Source of the DNA: Anaerolineae bacterium
GTDB taxonomy: Bacteria > Chloroflexota > Anaerolineae > Aggregatilineales > Phototrophicaceae
Reading direction: 5' to 3'
NCBI GenBank assembly: GCA_017303635.1
Contig: JAFLCG010000006.1
Location: forward strand, 248,001 to 312,000
DNA: 64,000 nucleotides
Within the stretch, counting starts at the first letter, position 1; every line of letters starts with the position of its first letter. The notes under the pieces were generated by a model. The model saw only the letters and a program-made list of their open reading frames with translations. It searched no databases and was not told the DNA's origin. A program made the position numbers and the translations under genes. This document shows positions 34,635 through 43,205 of this stretch, piece by piece.

Positions 34635-34871
34635 CTAGAGCAAAATATTGACGATGAGCTGCACAGACATTGCTACAACCAAGATGGCCAGCACAGCATA
34701 GTAAGCGATCCGCATGCGGCGGTCGGTAGGCGGTTGAATGGACTGACCGACGGCCAAACCGCACCAGATCATGGCGCCGAGCCAATCACCCTGGACCAGG
34801 TTAAGTATCCCTAGCGCGCCAAAGATCAGTGCCAGCCAGGTTGTGTTCTTGCTACCCAATGTCGATTCCAT
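34635..34871 (-). CDS. Small membrane protein under a Fur-type operator
   Basis: About 78 residues from the ATG preceded by GGAG at 6 nt; longer in-frame starts exist up to 34934 but would overlap the operator. Two hydrophobic stretches (WLALIFGALGILNLVQGDWLGAMIWCGLAVG and IAYYAVLAILVVAMSVQLIVNILL) suggest two or three TM helices. No family is recognised. It is divergent from the HTH regulator at 34985 and carries a promoter plus repeated half-sites upstream, pointing to metal- or regulator-responsive expression. Confidence 0.6.
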   Translation of the reverse strand: MESTLGSKNTTWLALIFGALGILNLVQGDWLGAMIWCGLAVGQSIQPPTDRRMRIAYYAVLAILVVAMSVQLIVNILL

Positions 34872-34884
34872 GTGATTCTCCATT

Positions 34885-34934
34885 GCAAAATGATTTTCAA
34901 TGAAAATGTAGCACAAGTTGCGAATCGGAGTCAA
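34885..34934 (-). promoter_or_regulatory. Promoter with Fur-family-like operator array
   Basis: On the minus strand, TTGACT, an 18-bp spacer and TACATT form a sigma70-type promoter. Overlapping the -10 and early transcript is a run of half-sites: (G)CAAAAT-G-ATTTTCA-A-TGAAAAT. It includes a perfect 7-1-7 palindrome (34893-34907). Overlapping 7-1-7 sites are typical of Fur, Zur or PerR. Confidence 0.5.
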
Positions 34935-34984
34935 TACGTTGTAAACTATTTTTAAATGGAACCTCAGTTTTAGGGGTAATTTGG

Positions 34985-35611
34985 ATGTCGACCATTCCAG
35001 ACGGTGTAGAAGAACAGCGCATTATCAGTGATGTAAAAGCCTTGCAGGTGTACTTTAACCCCAAGCGCTTGCGCATCATCGAACATCTTATCCACCAACC
35101 ACGTACCATACATCAGGTGGCGGATTTACTGGGTGTACCGTTCACCCGCCTCTACTATCAGTTCAATCTCCTGGAGAAGCATGGTTTCATCCGCGTGGTG
35201 GAGACGCGTAAGCTGGGAGGTGCAGTCGAAGAGAAATACTATCAGGTCACGGCGCTACGGTTCGTGATTGACCGCGCCAGCAAACACACGATGGGGGAAG
35301 ATCGCCTGCTCGATACTTTGCTCGGGAGCGTACTGGATGATACCCGCGAGGACATTCGTGAGAGCTTCCAGTCCGGCGTACTCGATATGAATCAAAAGCC
35401 GCCGCACCCCAGTGCACTGATGCTCAACCGGGCCGTCTTCCGGCTAACACCTGAGCAATTGGCTGAATTCCATGAACGGCTGACCGACATCATCACTTCA
35501 CTCGTGACCGGGCCTGCGGAGCCAGAAAACAGCCAGTATTACGGTTTTGCCGTCACCCTCTATCCGACCGCGTTCATGCAGGATGGGGAAGCGGAAACCG
35601 ACGAAACCTAA
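34985..35611 (+). CDS. ArsR-like winged-helix transcriptional regulator
   Basis: 208 residues. An N-terminal ArsR-like HTH (about 17-80) shows LQVYFNPKRLRIIEHLIHQPRTIHQVADLLGV, recognition helix FTRLYYQFNLLEKHGFIRV and a beta-wing VVETRKLGGAVEEKYYQ. The C-terminal part (about 90-200) is helical and resembles sensory extensions of HTH_20-type regulators. It has no ArsR metal-binding CxC. It is divergent from the small membrane protein, so it might regulate the shared 113-bp region. Its stop overlaps the converging trmB stop by 4 bp. Confidence 0.83.
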   Translation: MSTIPDGVEEQRIISDVKALQVYFNPKRLRIIEHLIHQPRTIHQVADLLGVPFTRLYYQFNLLEKHGFIRVVETRKLGGAVEEKYYQVTALRFVIDRASKHTMGEDRLLDTLLGSVLDDTREDIRESFQSGVLDMNQKPPHPSALMLNRAVFRLTPEQLAEFHERLTDIITSLVTGPAEPENSQYYGFAVTLYPTAFMQDGEAETDET

Positions 35612-36633
35612 GCTTTCAGAGAAGCCTCGGCCACGGGGTTGAGCTTGCGGTTGAGGGTTTGGGCTTCCGGGTGCAGGCTGATGAGCCAGTCGCCGATCAA
35701 ACCGGCGGCCTGATGCAAGCCCAAGGTCGGGCGTGGATGGCCGAGCGTCCCCAATTGCAGGGTGAATTCACCGCCATCGGGATGTTCAGTCAGCAGGAAG
35801 GCAACATGCTGCTCAATGGTCGGCTCTTTGACAAATACCTCAAACAGCAGGCTGCGCCGCCCGCGATAGGCCGCCATCAGACTGATGATATTCTCCCCGG
35901 CGCGATGTTCGCTGCGCTCAAAGTGGGCCAGCATTTCATCCACGGAAAGCGGTGAACGCAGAACAATATGCGGCATGGCTAACTCCTCGATCACCGGGAC
36001 AAGGGGCGCAGGTTGGTCATTGCGTTGATAGGCAAAGTAATGGCAGGGGCGGCCTTCCTGCCCTGCTTTGCGTTCATACTTGGTCAGCACACGACCTGGC
36101 ATCTGGTAGACCCAGGGCGTTTCCAGCCGATTGGTCAGACCGGGAGTCTCGGTCAGCAGCGCCGCACTCATCTCCGCGTACTCGACAATATCGGTCGCCA
36201 ACCAGAGCAGACCGCCAGGTCGCAGCCGATTGACGATGGCATCCAAGGTATCCCGCTGCATCAGACGGCGTCCGGCATGGCGCGTTTTGAACCAGGGGTC
36301 CGGAAAGTTGATATGCACTTCGCTCAGGCTGGCCGGTGTAAACAGATGATGCAGCGCCGTCTCCGCCATCGAGTGGATGACACGCACGTTGGTCAGGCCG
36401 CGCTTACGGATCATGTCCTCGCCAGCCACCAGGCACTTGTTGGCGATCTCGATTCCGATCACGCTGGAGCCTGGGTGGACGGTTGCCAAATGCGCCAGAT
36501 AGTGGGCGTAACCAAAGCCAATTTCGAGGATGAGCGGACGCTCAGCCCCAAAGAGCGCTGACCAATCGGTCGGCCAGGGGAGAGTCCAGCTACTGAGTTT
36601 GGGAAGGGATGGTGTGGATGCAGTCACAGTCAC
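35608..36633 (-). CDS. trmB: tRNA (guanine-N7)-methyltransferase
   Basis: 341 residues, about 120 more than E. coli TrmB; the extra part is C-terminal. The methyltransferase core has the SAM site LILEIGFGYAHYLAHLA and GIEIANK, then the TrmB signature INFPDPWFKTRHAGRRLMQ. It methylates G46 of tRNA using SAM. The C-terminal addition (about 215-341) has an HFERSEH and FEVFVKEPTIEQHVAFLL region and is not annotated by eye. GTG start; no strong ribosome binding site. Confidence 0.92.
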   Translation of the reverse strand: MTVTASTPSLPKLSSWTLPWPTDWSALFGAERPLILEIGFGYAHYLAHLATVHPGSSVIGIEIANKCLVAGEDMIRKRGLTNVRVIHSMAETALHHLFTPASLSEVHINFPDPWFKTRHAGRRLMQRDTLDAIVNRLRPGGLLWLATDIVEYAEMSAALLTETPGLTNRLETPWVYQMPGRVLTKYERKAGQEGRPCHYFAYQRNDQPAPLVPVIEELAMPHIVLRSPLSVDEMLAHFERSEHRAGENIISLMAAYRGRRSLLFEVFVKEPTIEQHVAFLLTEHPDGGEFTLQLGTLGHPRPTLGLHQAAGLIGDWLISLHPEAQTLNRKLNPVAEASLKA

Positions 36634-36877
36634 TTGAGGTCAATATCGCGGATCAAGAGCCTGCATTATAGCAGGCCCACACTGATTCGTATCCCCATCG
36701 TGCCGAATGATCAGCCAGCAGTAGACTGGTTGCCTGACAGGAAGGGATAGCTTACACCGCCGACATTGACCACTGGTATAGCCCGCTGCTATGGGTCAAA
36801 ATTCTTAATACTCGTAAGACCAATCTGCCGATAGACTAAAAATATAATGCTCATTGGTCGGAGAAATGTTAGTCAAC

Positions 36878-37336
36878 ATGCCGTGGCGAATCGTTCATTT
36901 AGTTGAGGGGCACCTGGGTTTGACGCCCTTATGGGGGCAGTTTACGACCGAAGAGTTAAGCCATTATGACCAGACTGCGCTGGATGCCATCGCACGGGGC
37001 AAACATCCACTCATGCATAACATCTATGACTGCACCGGCTTAGACTCGCTGCCACCGCTGATGGAGATGTCAAAGCTGCAGGTCGGACAACATCCCCGGG
37101 TCGGGTGGATCATTTTTGTGGGCATCCGGAATGACCTGCTCAAATTCATCCTCTCCATGACCACGCAGATGTTTGGTCATCGCCTGCGCTTTATGAAGTC
37201 TCATGCGGAAGCTCTCCAATTTCTACAACAGGTCGATAGCACGCTACCGGACTTAAGTGGGTTTGATGTTCCATCCATGGTCAATCAAATCTATGCCGGG
37301 ATCACCCCTGATGGAGTAATCCCCATTGGCCCCTGA
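36878..37336 (+). CDS. STAS/SpoIIAA-like protein of unknown function, paralogue 1
   Basis: 152 residues from the ATG that aligns with the start of the following paralogue (MPWRIVHL versus MPWSIIHL); earlier in-frame starts (36866 ATG, 36854 TTG) are less likely. It has an alternating alpha/beta pattern with HNIYDCTGL, HPRVGWIIFVGIRNDLLKF and FMKSHAEALQFLQQVDS. The overall style recalls SpoIIAA-like single-domain proteins, also seen at 60118. No catalytic motif. It is 56 bp from a very similar gene. Confidence 0.65.
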   Translation: MPWRIVHLVEGHLGLTPLWGQFTTEELSHYDQTALDAIARGKHPLMHNIYDCTGLDSLPPLMEMSKLQVGQHPRVGWIIFVGIRNDLLKFILSMTTQMFGHRLRFMKSHAEALQFLQQVDSTLPDLSGFDVPSMVNQIYAGITPDGVIPIGP

Positions 37337-37392
37337 GTTGCAACAAACCAATGCCATTTTGCTAAACGCCTTGACGGAGAACCGCACGTAAC

Positions 37393-37851
37393 ATGCCCTG
37401 GAGTATTATTCATCTGGTAGATCATCACCTCGGCGTTACACCGGTCTGGGGGAAGTTCGGTGTTGACGAGCTGCAGGAATATGATGCGGTTGCGCTCGCG
37501 TCCATGTCGCGGGGGGAGCATCCGTTGATCCACAACATCTATGATTGCACCGGGCTGGAGACGCTGCCGCCATTGGCCGAAATGGGACGCCTGCAGGTTG
37601 CCCGGCACCCCAAGGTGGGATGGGTCATCTTCGTGGGCATTCAAAACGATCTGTTGAAATTCATGCTCTCGGTGACGACACAGATGTTTGGACAGCGCTT
37701 GCGCTTTATGAAGTCCCACGCGGAAGCCCTTCATTTTCTACAACAGGTCGATAGCACCCTGCCCAATCTGGACCGGTTTGATATCCCTGCCCTCGTTGCG
37801 CAGATCCATGCCGGAACCATTCCGCCTGATGTGACGTATATCGGGCCGTAG
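37393..37851 (+). CDS. STAS/SpoIIAA-like protein of unknown function, paralogue 2
   Basis: 152 residues, roughly two-thirds identical to the gene upstream over its whole length, with invariant blocks HNIYDCTGL, LLKF, TTQMFG, RLRFMKSHAEAL and FLQQVDSTLP. GGAG lies 13 nt before the ATG in both genes, an unusually long spacing but conserved. Function unknown; a role as a small switch or partner protein is possible by analogy with SpoIIAA-like folds. Confidence 0.68.
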   Translation: MPWSIIHLVDHHLGVTPVWGKFGVDELQEYDAVALASMSRGEHPLIHNIYDCTGLETLPPLAEMGRLQVARHPKVGWVIFVGIQNDLLKFMLSVTTQMFGQRLRFMKSHAEALHFLQQVDSTLPNLDRFDIPALVAQIHAGTIPPDVTYIGP

Positions 37852-37970
37852 GGACGGGTTATTCCCTTAATAGTTCCCTCGCTAGTCTTTACCCCCTCTT
37901 CACATATTGTTGATAGCCGCATAACTGCGCACCGTTACCTTACACAAGCTTTTGCTTAAAGGACGGTGCC

Positions 37971-38960
37971 ATGACCACGGATGATCGCACTGGCTTGCCG
38001 CTGGCGTCGGGAACACGGCGTGAGCCAGAGACAAAATCAACCACGACCTGGCTGGCAGCGCTCATGACATGGGTGCAAAAGCCACGGATTCAGGATCTAT
38101 TCCGGGCGCTGCTGTATGCCAGCCCGGCACTGGTGATCTTCATCCTTTTCACCTATGTCCCATTCATCCGGTCCATCTGGCTGAGCCTGCACATCACCAA
38201 TATTCAGGGTGACCCGGCCAAATGGAACGGCATTGATTACTACCTGCGTATCCTGGCGCTGGATGGCAGCGGGCGAACCGAATACCTGACCAGCATCGGC
38301 ATGAGCTTCCAGTACGCCCTCATGGTCGTCCCACTGGGCATCATCATCGGCCTGGGCTTAGCGATGCTGGCGACGGCCAAAGTGCGAGGCATTCAGGTCT
38401 ACCGCACGATCTACACCAGCAGCATCGCTATCTCACTAGCGAGCGCCGGGGTGATCTGGGCACTCATCTACAATCCCTCGACCGGCACCCTGAACTGGCT
38501 GGTCGATCTGCTGCAACTGGACTCGCCCAGCCTGCTGACCAGCAACCGCACTTCCATGGCGGCTGTCGCGGTCATGAGTATCTGGTCAGGCTTAGGCTTC
38601 AACTTCATCATCACCCTGGCGGGTATTCAGGCTATCCCCCAAGACCTGTACGAGAGTGCCGCGATTGACGGGGCGGGCGGCTGGCACGCCTTCCGCTTCA
38701 TCACACTGCCACTGTTGGGGCCAACGCTGCTGTTCCTGGTGGTCATCAATACCATCGGCAGCCTACAAGCCTTCACCCAGTTCCATCTGTTGACGCAGGG
38801 GCAATCGCCCAATGTATTCGTCTACGAAACCTTCAAGTCCTTCTGGTACGAAAACCGGTACGGTTTCGCCTCGGCGATGTCGCTGGTGCTGTTCGCCATC
38901 CTGCTGATCCTCACAATCATCCAATATCGCGGCTTGAATAACCGGGTGCATTACCAATGA
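37971..38960 (+). CDS. Sugar/glycerol-phosphate ABC permease (UgpA/MalF-like)
   Basis: 329 residues, six or more TM helices, with the EAA-type cytoplasmic loop ESAAIDGAGGWHAFRFITLPLLGP. The N-terminal about 45 residues are hydrophilic before the first TM. AAGGA precedes the ATG. It is the first gene of a three-gene set: this permease, a second permease overlapping by 4 bp, and a binding protein most like UgpB. The import ATPase is absent, so it probably shares a general UgpC/MsmX-type ATPase encoded elsewhere. Confidence 0.9.
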   Translation: MTTDDRTGLPLASGTRREPETKSTTTWLAALMTWVQKPRIQDLFRALLYASPALVIFILFTYVPFIRSIWLSLHITNIQGDPAKWNGIDYYLRILALDGSGRTEYLTSIGMSFQYALMVVPLGIIIGLGLAMLATAKVRGIQVYRTIYTSSIAISLASAGVIWALIYNPSTGTLNWLVDLLQLDSPSLLTSNRTSMAAVAVMSIWSGLGFNFIITLAGIQAIPQDLYESAAIDGAGGWHAFRFITLPLLGPTLLFLVVINTIGSLQAFTQFHLLTQGQSPNVFVYETFKSFWYENRYGFASAMSLVLFAILLILTIIQYRGLNNRVHYQ

Positions 38961-39805
38961 TGTCTTTCCGCTCTGGCAACCGCACCGATGCGCTGCGTTA
39001 CAACGCCATCGCCTATACGCTGCTGACGATCACCGCCATCGTCCTGATGTTCCCGCTCATCTTCTCGCTCTCGCTGGCGCTGCAAGGGGAGACGGTGGCC
39101 CCAACCCTGTTGCCCACCGACTGGAGCAACCTGGACTGGCATGTATTCAGTACCGTGTTTGAGCGCCAGCCGATCATGCTGCGCTGGATACTCAACTCCT
39201 TCGTCGTCTCCATCACGGTGACGCTCGGTGTGCTGGTGACGAGTTCGCTGTTGGCCTTCGCGCTCTCCTACCTGGACTTCCCCGGCAAAGGCCTGCTCTT
39301 ATTCTTCACCCTCGGCACCCTGATGGTGCCGTTTGAAGCCACCCTCATCCCCAACTATCTCTTCGTCGCCCGGTTGGGCTGGCGCGATACCTACCAGGGG
39401 TTGATTGTGCCGTTCCTCGCCAGCGGGTTTGGGGTGTTCCTCCTGCGCCAGTATTTCCTGACTCTCCCGCGTGAACTCTACGATGCCGCGCTGGTGGATG
39501 GCTGCACCCGCCTCCGCTACTTGTGGCTCATCCTAGTTCCGCTGTCACGACCGGCCCTGGCAACTCTGGCCGTTTATACCTTCCTCGGCACCTGGAATCA
39601 GTTCTACTGGCCGTTGCTCATCACCAACAGCACCGAGTGGCGTACCACCCAGGTCGGCATCACCATCTTCCGCGATTTCGAACTCGGCGTCTTCAATATC
39701 CAGATGGCAGCCACGCTCATCGTGATGCTGCCCACCCTGATTTTGTTGGTTCTCGGTCAGCGTCAACTGGTACGCGGTCTGACGGCTGGCGCGCTCAAAG
39801 GTTAG
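38957..39805 (+). CDS. Sugar/glycerol-phosphate ABC permease (UgpE/MalG-like)
   Basis: 282 residues, six TM helices. The EAA loop is ELYDAALVDGCTRLRYLWLILVPLSRP. Conserved MalG-type features include MVPFEATLIPNYLFVARLGWRDTYQGLIVPF and FLGTWNQFYWPLL. Its ATG overlaps the stop of the first permease by 4 bp. It partners with that permease and the downstream binding protein. Confidence 0.92.
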   Translation: MMSFRSGNRTDALRYNAIAYTLLTITAIVLMFPLIFSLSLALQGETVAPTLLPTDWSNLDWHVFSTVFERQPIMLRWILNSFVVSITVTLGVLVTSSLLAFALSYLDFPGKGLLLFFTLGTLMVPFEATLIPNYLFVARLGWRDTYQGLIVPFLASGFGVFLLRQYFLTLPRELYDAALVDGCTRLRYLWLILVPLSRPALATLAVYTFLGTWNQFYWPLLITNSTEWRTTQVGITIFRDFELGVFNIQMAATLIVMLPTLILLVLGQRQLVRGLTAGALKG

Positions 39806-39845
39806 CTGGTCTCTATATCGTCCTATTGTTGGAGGAAGTCGATCC

Positions 39846-41267
39846 ATGAAGAAGTCTACCGTTTTGATGACGGTCGTCCTGTTCGCCCTGCTGCTGCCCA
39901 TGATGCTCCTGAGCATCGTCCCGGCAGCCATGCAGGATGCTACCGCCACCCCACTGCCGACTATTACCTCTGTCCCGCCGGTAGCCAAGCCGGAAGGTGC
40001 CATTGAAGTCAGCTTCTGGTACGGCCTCGGTGGTCAGCTCGGCAACGTGGTTCAGGAAACGGTCAACCGCTACAACCAGAGCCAGTCCACCTACTACATC
40101 AATGCTATTTTCCAGTCAAGCTATGACGACACCATTAACAAGATCAACGCTGGTCTGGCGAGCGGCGACCTGCCGAACCTGGCCCAGATTTTCGAGGCCG
40201 GTACCCAGCGTATGATCGACACCGGCAGCATCGTGCCGGTGCAGAGCCTGATGGAACGTGACGGCCTGTTGAGCGTCATCGATGATATGGAACCCGCCGT
40301 TCGTGCCAACTACGTTGTCAACGGCACCCTGTACTCGGCCCCCTTCAACAGCTCCACCGCCATGCTGTTCATTGACCGCGCCGCTTTCGCCGCGGCGGGC
40401 CTGAACCCGGATGAACCTCTGGTCACTTTCGAGCAGGTGGCAGAATATGCCCGCGCCCTGACCGTCAAGGACGCCAACGGCAATGTCACCCGCTATGGCA
40501 TCGGCCTGTACCCCGAAGGCTGGTTCATGGAACAAATCCATGCCGTCCACAACGCCTTCATGGGCACTCCCGACAATGGCATCTTCGGTCGTATGGAACA
40601 GTACACTTACAATGACGCGATCGGTGTGCAATGGCTGGAATGGATGAAGCAGTTGGTCGATGAAGGTGTCGCCATTTATTACGGCCCCGGTGGCGGTAAT
40701 GCGGCGGGTGCAGCCTACGCCAACGGCGAAATCGCCATGCACTTCTCCAGCATCGCCGGTCTGCGCAGCTTCATCGCCTCGGCGGAACGTTCGGGCGCAG
40801 GCGTCGAAGTCGGCACCGTCTACATGCCCCGTAACGAAGGTGTCGAGGGCAAAACCATCGTTGGTGGCGCTTCCCTGTGGATCACCAACACCGGCACCCC
40901 AGAACAACAAGAAGGTGCCTGGGACTTCATCAAGTGGGCGCTGACCCCGGAAATTCAGGCATTCTGGTCGATCAACACCGGCTACATCCCGGTTCTGCAG
41001 AGCGCCTACGAACTACCTGAAATGCAGGAAGCACTGGTTCGTTACCCCCAATTCCAGGTCGCGGTTGATCAACTCCGCGGCGCAGAAATCGCCCCGGCCA
41101 ACACCGCCCACATTTCTGGCACCTTTGTGCCGATGCGCCTCGATGTGGTCAAGGCCATTGACGACTTCATTATGGGGAACGCACCCAGCGCCCAGGCTGC
41201 CCTGGATGCCGCAGTAGCTTCTTCCAACGAAATCCTGGAAGAATACAACCTGACCGTCGCCCCGTAG
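39846..41267 (+). CDS. UgpB-like extracellular solute-binding protein
   Basis: 473 residues. A signal-like N-terminus (hydrophobic run, AAMQDA) and Thr/Pro-rich linker precede a family-1 binding protein. The region FWYGLGGQLGNVVQETVNRYNQ, SYDDTINKINAGLASGDLPNLAQIFEAGTQRMID and IVPVQSLM resembles E. coli UgpB, which binds glycerol 3-phosphate and glycerophosphodiesters. So that substrate class is likely but not certain. No lipobox Cys is seen. A palindromic terminator follows the stop. Confidence 0.87.
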   Translation: MKKSTVLMTVVLFALLLPMMLLSIVPAAMQDATATPLPTITSVPPVAKPEGAIEVSFWYGLGGQLGNVVQETVNRYNQSQSTYYINAIFQSSYDDTINKINAGLASGDLPNLAQIFEAGTQRMIDTGSIVPVQSLMERDGLLSVIDDMEPAVRANYVVNGTLYSAPFNSSTAMLFIDRAAFAAAGLNPDEPLVTFEQVAEYARALTVKDANGNVTRYGIGLYPEGWFMEQIHAVHNAFMGTPDNGIFGRMEQYTYNDAIGVQWLEWMKQLVDEGVAIYYGPGGGNAAGAAYANGEIAMHFSSIAGLRSFIASAERSGAGVEVGTVYMPRNEGVEGKTIVGGASLWITNTGTPEQQEGAWDFIKWALTPEIQAFWSINTGYIPVLQSAYELPEMQEALVRYPQFQVAVDQLRGAEIAPANTAHISGTFVPMRLDVVKAIDDFIMGNAPSAQAALDAAVASSNEILEEYNLTVAP

Positions 41268-41277
41268 TTTCCGTCTG

Positions 41278-41308
41278 TGAAGGGGCGACCCGGCGGGTCG
41301 CCCCTTCA
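41278..41308 (+). terminator. GC-rich hairpin after the UgpB-like gene
   Basis: TGAAGGGGCGACCC pairs perfectly with GGGTCGCCCCTTCA across a 3-nt loop. No T-run beyond a short AAATT. It belongs in style to the GGGCGACC palindromes at 6546, 19404 and 57085. Confidence 0.6.
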
Positions 41309-41436
41309 AATTGAGCGCAGCAAACCGTCAGACCGCGTACCGGATGACGCTGACCAGCGGTGCCCGAGGGCGCCGCTTTTCCTTTCCCATCAGAACTACC
41401 CAAAGCAGGTCTGTGATTGCTTGGGCAATGAGTCGC

Positions 41437-41465
41437 TTGTCTGATACGGGAATTCTCGTTACAGT
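41437..41465 (+). promoter_or_regulatory. Probable promoter of the amino-acid-type binding protein
   Basis: TTGTCT, a 17-bp spacer and TACAGT. The -10 box ends 43 bp before the ATG, leaving a leader of about 37 nt that contains GGAG. Confidence 0.5.
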
Positions 41466-41508
41466 TACATGAGTCAGTATTAAGCTACTGTAATGGAGAA
41501 AAATCCCC

Positions 41509-42333
41509 ATGCGTACTCGTTCGTTTATGAAGTGGTCTTTGGTTGTGACTGTCATTGCACTGCTGGCCGTGCTGGCTGCCGGGGTCATGGCCCAGGAAGA
41601 TACCCGCACTGCGCCCGTCGCATGGCCGGACCTCGGTGGTCGGGAAATCACCATCGCCACCACCAACGACTACCCCCCCTACCAGTACTTTGATGAAAAC
41701 AACGTCCTTGTCGGCTGGGAATATGATGTCATCGGCGACATTTGCGCCCTCATCAACTGTGTTCCCGTCTTTGAACAAACCTCGTGGGAAGGCCTCCTGA
41801 TCGCCGTCTCCAATGGCGACTTTGACATCGGCAGCGGCGGCATCACCTATACCGCCGAGCGCGATGAAGTCCTCGACTTCACCCAGCTGTTCCACACCTA
41901 TGCCGAACGCCTGCTGGTGGTAGACGGTGAAAGCCGCTTCACCGACTCGGCCAGCCTGATGGCGATCAGCGATTTTATGGTCGGCACCCAAATCGGTACT
42001 ACCAATGAAATCACCGCACAGACCCTCTACGGCGCGGACAAGGTCAATTCTTACGAATCCTTTGGCGCTGCAGTGCAGGCCCTCATCAACGGCGATGTCG
42101 ATGCGGTGGTGATTGATGGCCCAGCAGGACAGGGCTTCATTGATGCTCAGGGCGGGCTGATGATGCTGGATGATGTGCTGAGTGGCACCCAGGGTCTTTC
42201 CTTCCCGATGACCCCCGGCAGCGATCTGATCCAGCCCTTCAACGCCGCCATGTCTGCGCTCAAGGCCAGTGGTCGCTGGACGGAAACCTGCATCAAGTGG
42301 TTCCCGGATAGCACTGCCGAATTCTGCAGCTAA
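41509..42333 (+). CDS. Amino-acid-type (family 3) solute-binding protein
   Basis: 274 residues. The signal peptide (LVVTVIALLAVLAAGVMAQE) has no lipobox. ITIATTNDYPPYQYFDENN, LVGWEYDVIGDICAL, WEGLLIAVSNGDFDIGSGGITYTAERDEVLDFT and FGAAVQALINGDVDAVVIDGP are the family 3 (SBP_bac_3) signatures, which bind polar amino acids or related small ligands. A Cys pair near the first strand (DICALINC) may form a disulfide. No permease or ATPase gene is adjacent. A promoter precedes it and an intrinsic terminator follows, so it is monocistronic. Confidence 0.9.
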   Translation: MRTRSFMKWSLVVTVIALLAVLAAGVMAQEDTRTAPVAWPDLGGREITIATTNDYPPYQYFDENNVLVGWEYDVIGDICALINCVPVFEQTSWEGLLIAVSNGDFDIGSGGITYTAERDEVLDFTQLFHTYAERLLVVDGESRFTDSASLMAISDFMVGTQIGTTNEITAQTLYGADKVNSYESFGAAVQALINGDVDAVVIDGPAGQGFIDAQGGLMMLDDVLSGTQGLSFPMTPGSDLIQPFNAAMSALKASGRWTETCIKWFPDSTAEFCS

Positions 42334-42348
42334 AGCAGATTAACAATG

Positions 42349-42382
42349 CCGCCGGAGCTATTCGCTCCGGCGGTTTCTTTTT
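42349..42382 (+). terminator. Intrinsic terminator
   Basis: A 10-bp perfect stem CCGCCGGAGC/GCTCCGGCGG with a 5-nt loop, followed by TTTCTTTTT. Just after the family 3 binding-protein gene. Confidence 0.9.
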
Positions 42383-42410
42383 ACCTTTATTGAATCAAAG
42401 CGCTGAACGC

Positions 42411-43001
42411 CTACTTCACCTTCTCGCGTTCCTCGGCCTCCATTAACCACTCGCCCTGGACCGCCGGTGCAGTCGGCGCGGGGATGGCGGGACGTTCACC
42501 CCAGAAAGGACTATCCAAGCCACTGTGAACCGCCCCCAGCTTCATCAGGTGCTGGCGCTCCTGATATACGTCCTTGCGGAAGGCGATCCCCAATAAGACC
42601 CAGCCGATGAAGGCAATCGGCATGAAGATCGACCAGCCAAACATATTGAGCATAATGCCCACATAGATCGGGTTTTCCAGGTAGCGGTACATCCCTTTGG
42701 TCTGGACATTCGTTCCGGCGTCCGTCACCACTGCGAACGACTTGGCCCGTATCAACTGCGCCTGGGAGAGCAGATGGATGGCAAAGGCAAACGCCTGAAT
42801 GCCGAGTGCGGTCAGGCCGAGCCAGGTGGGTAATTCCAACCGGAAGACAAACGGCAACAGCAACGTGATAGCCGTCAGCCAAATGGGCTTTGGCATGATG
42901 ATGTTGTCATGTTGTTCTTTCGGAGTCGAGCGCACCGCAATCAGTTCGTTGATGACCAGCGCGACAAAGAGCAAACGGCTCAGCAGATCAATGATGCTCA
43001 C
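42411..43001 (-). CDS. Isoprenylcysteine-methyltransferase-like membrane methyltransferase
   Basis: 196 residues with about four to five TM segments. The ICMT/PEMT signature is GMYRYLENPIYVGIMLNMFGW, preceded by a linker in which LIRAKSFAVVTDAGTNVQTKG fits the (V)-T-x-G-x-x-x-x-x-(G)-x-Y-x-x-x-R-H-P-x-Y pattern loosely (NP replaces HP). FRKDVYQERQHLMKLGA matches the C-terminal E-E-x-x-L block. It probably methylates a lipid or small acceptor with SAM; the acceptor is unknown. GTG start with GGAGG at 7 nt. Confidence 0.82.
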   Translation of the reverse strand: MSIIDLLSRLLFVALVINELIAVRSTPKEQHDNIIMPKPIWLTAITLLLPFVFRLELPTWLGLTALGIQAFAFAIHLLSQAQLIRAKSFAVVTDAGTNVQTKGMYRYLENPIYVGIMLNMFGWSIFMPIAFIGWVLLGIAFRKDVYQERQHLMKLGAVHSGLDSPFWGERPAIPAPTAPAVQGEWLMEAEEREKVK

Positions 43002-43193
43002 GATCAGACCTCCGGCTATTACCCAGTCCTGACAAGAGTATGCTTAAGAAAGTAAATTTTCGCCACAAGATGCACTGACAGTCTCCTGCAATCTTCCCCA
43101 TGAACTCCGGCCGCACAGCCATGCGCCCCTCCTTTGAATCCTTTAGGAGATGATGGCGAAGCGCTTCCCCCTGCACGCTACACCATCCGATGT

Positions 43194-43199
43194 TATACT
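43194..43199 (+). promoter_or_regulatory. Extended -10 box, probable leaderless start
   Basis: TGTTATACT is an extended -10 (TG-N-TATACT). Six bases separate its end from the A of ATG 43206, exactly where transcription would begin. No ribosome binding site is present. This suggests a leaderless mRNA for the PAP2-like/cdsA pair. Confidence 0.5.
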
Positions 43200-43205
43200 C
43201 CCCCT

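Noticed and set aside
40116..40910. 264-residue minus-strand frame
   Set aside because: It lies wholly antisense to the UgpB-like gene and has no recognisable motif; codon pattern is that of the opposite strand.
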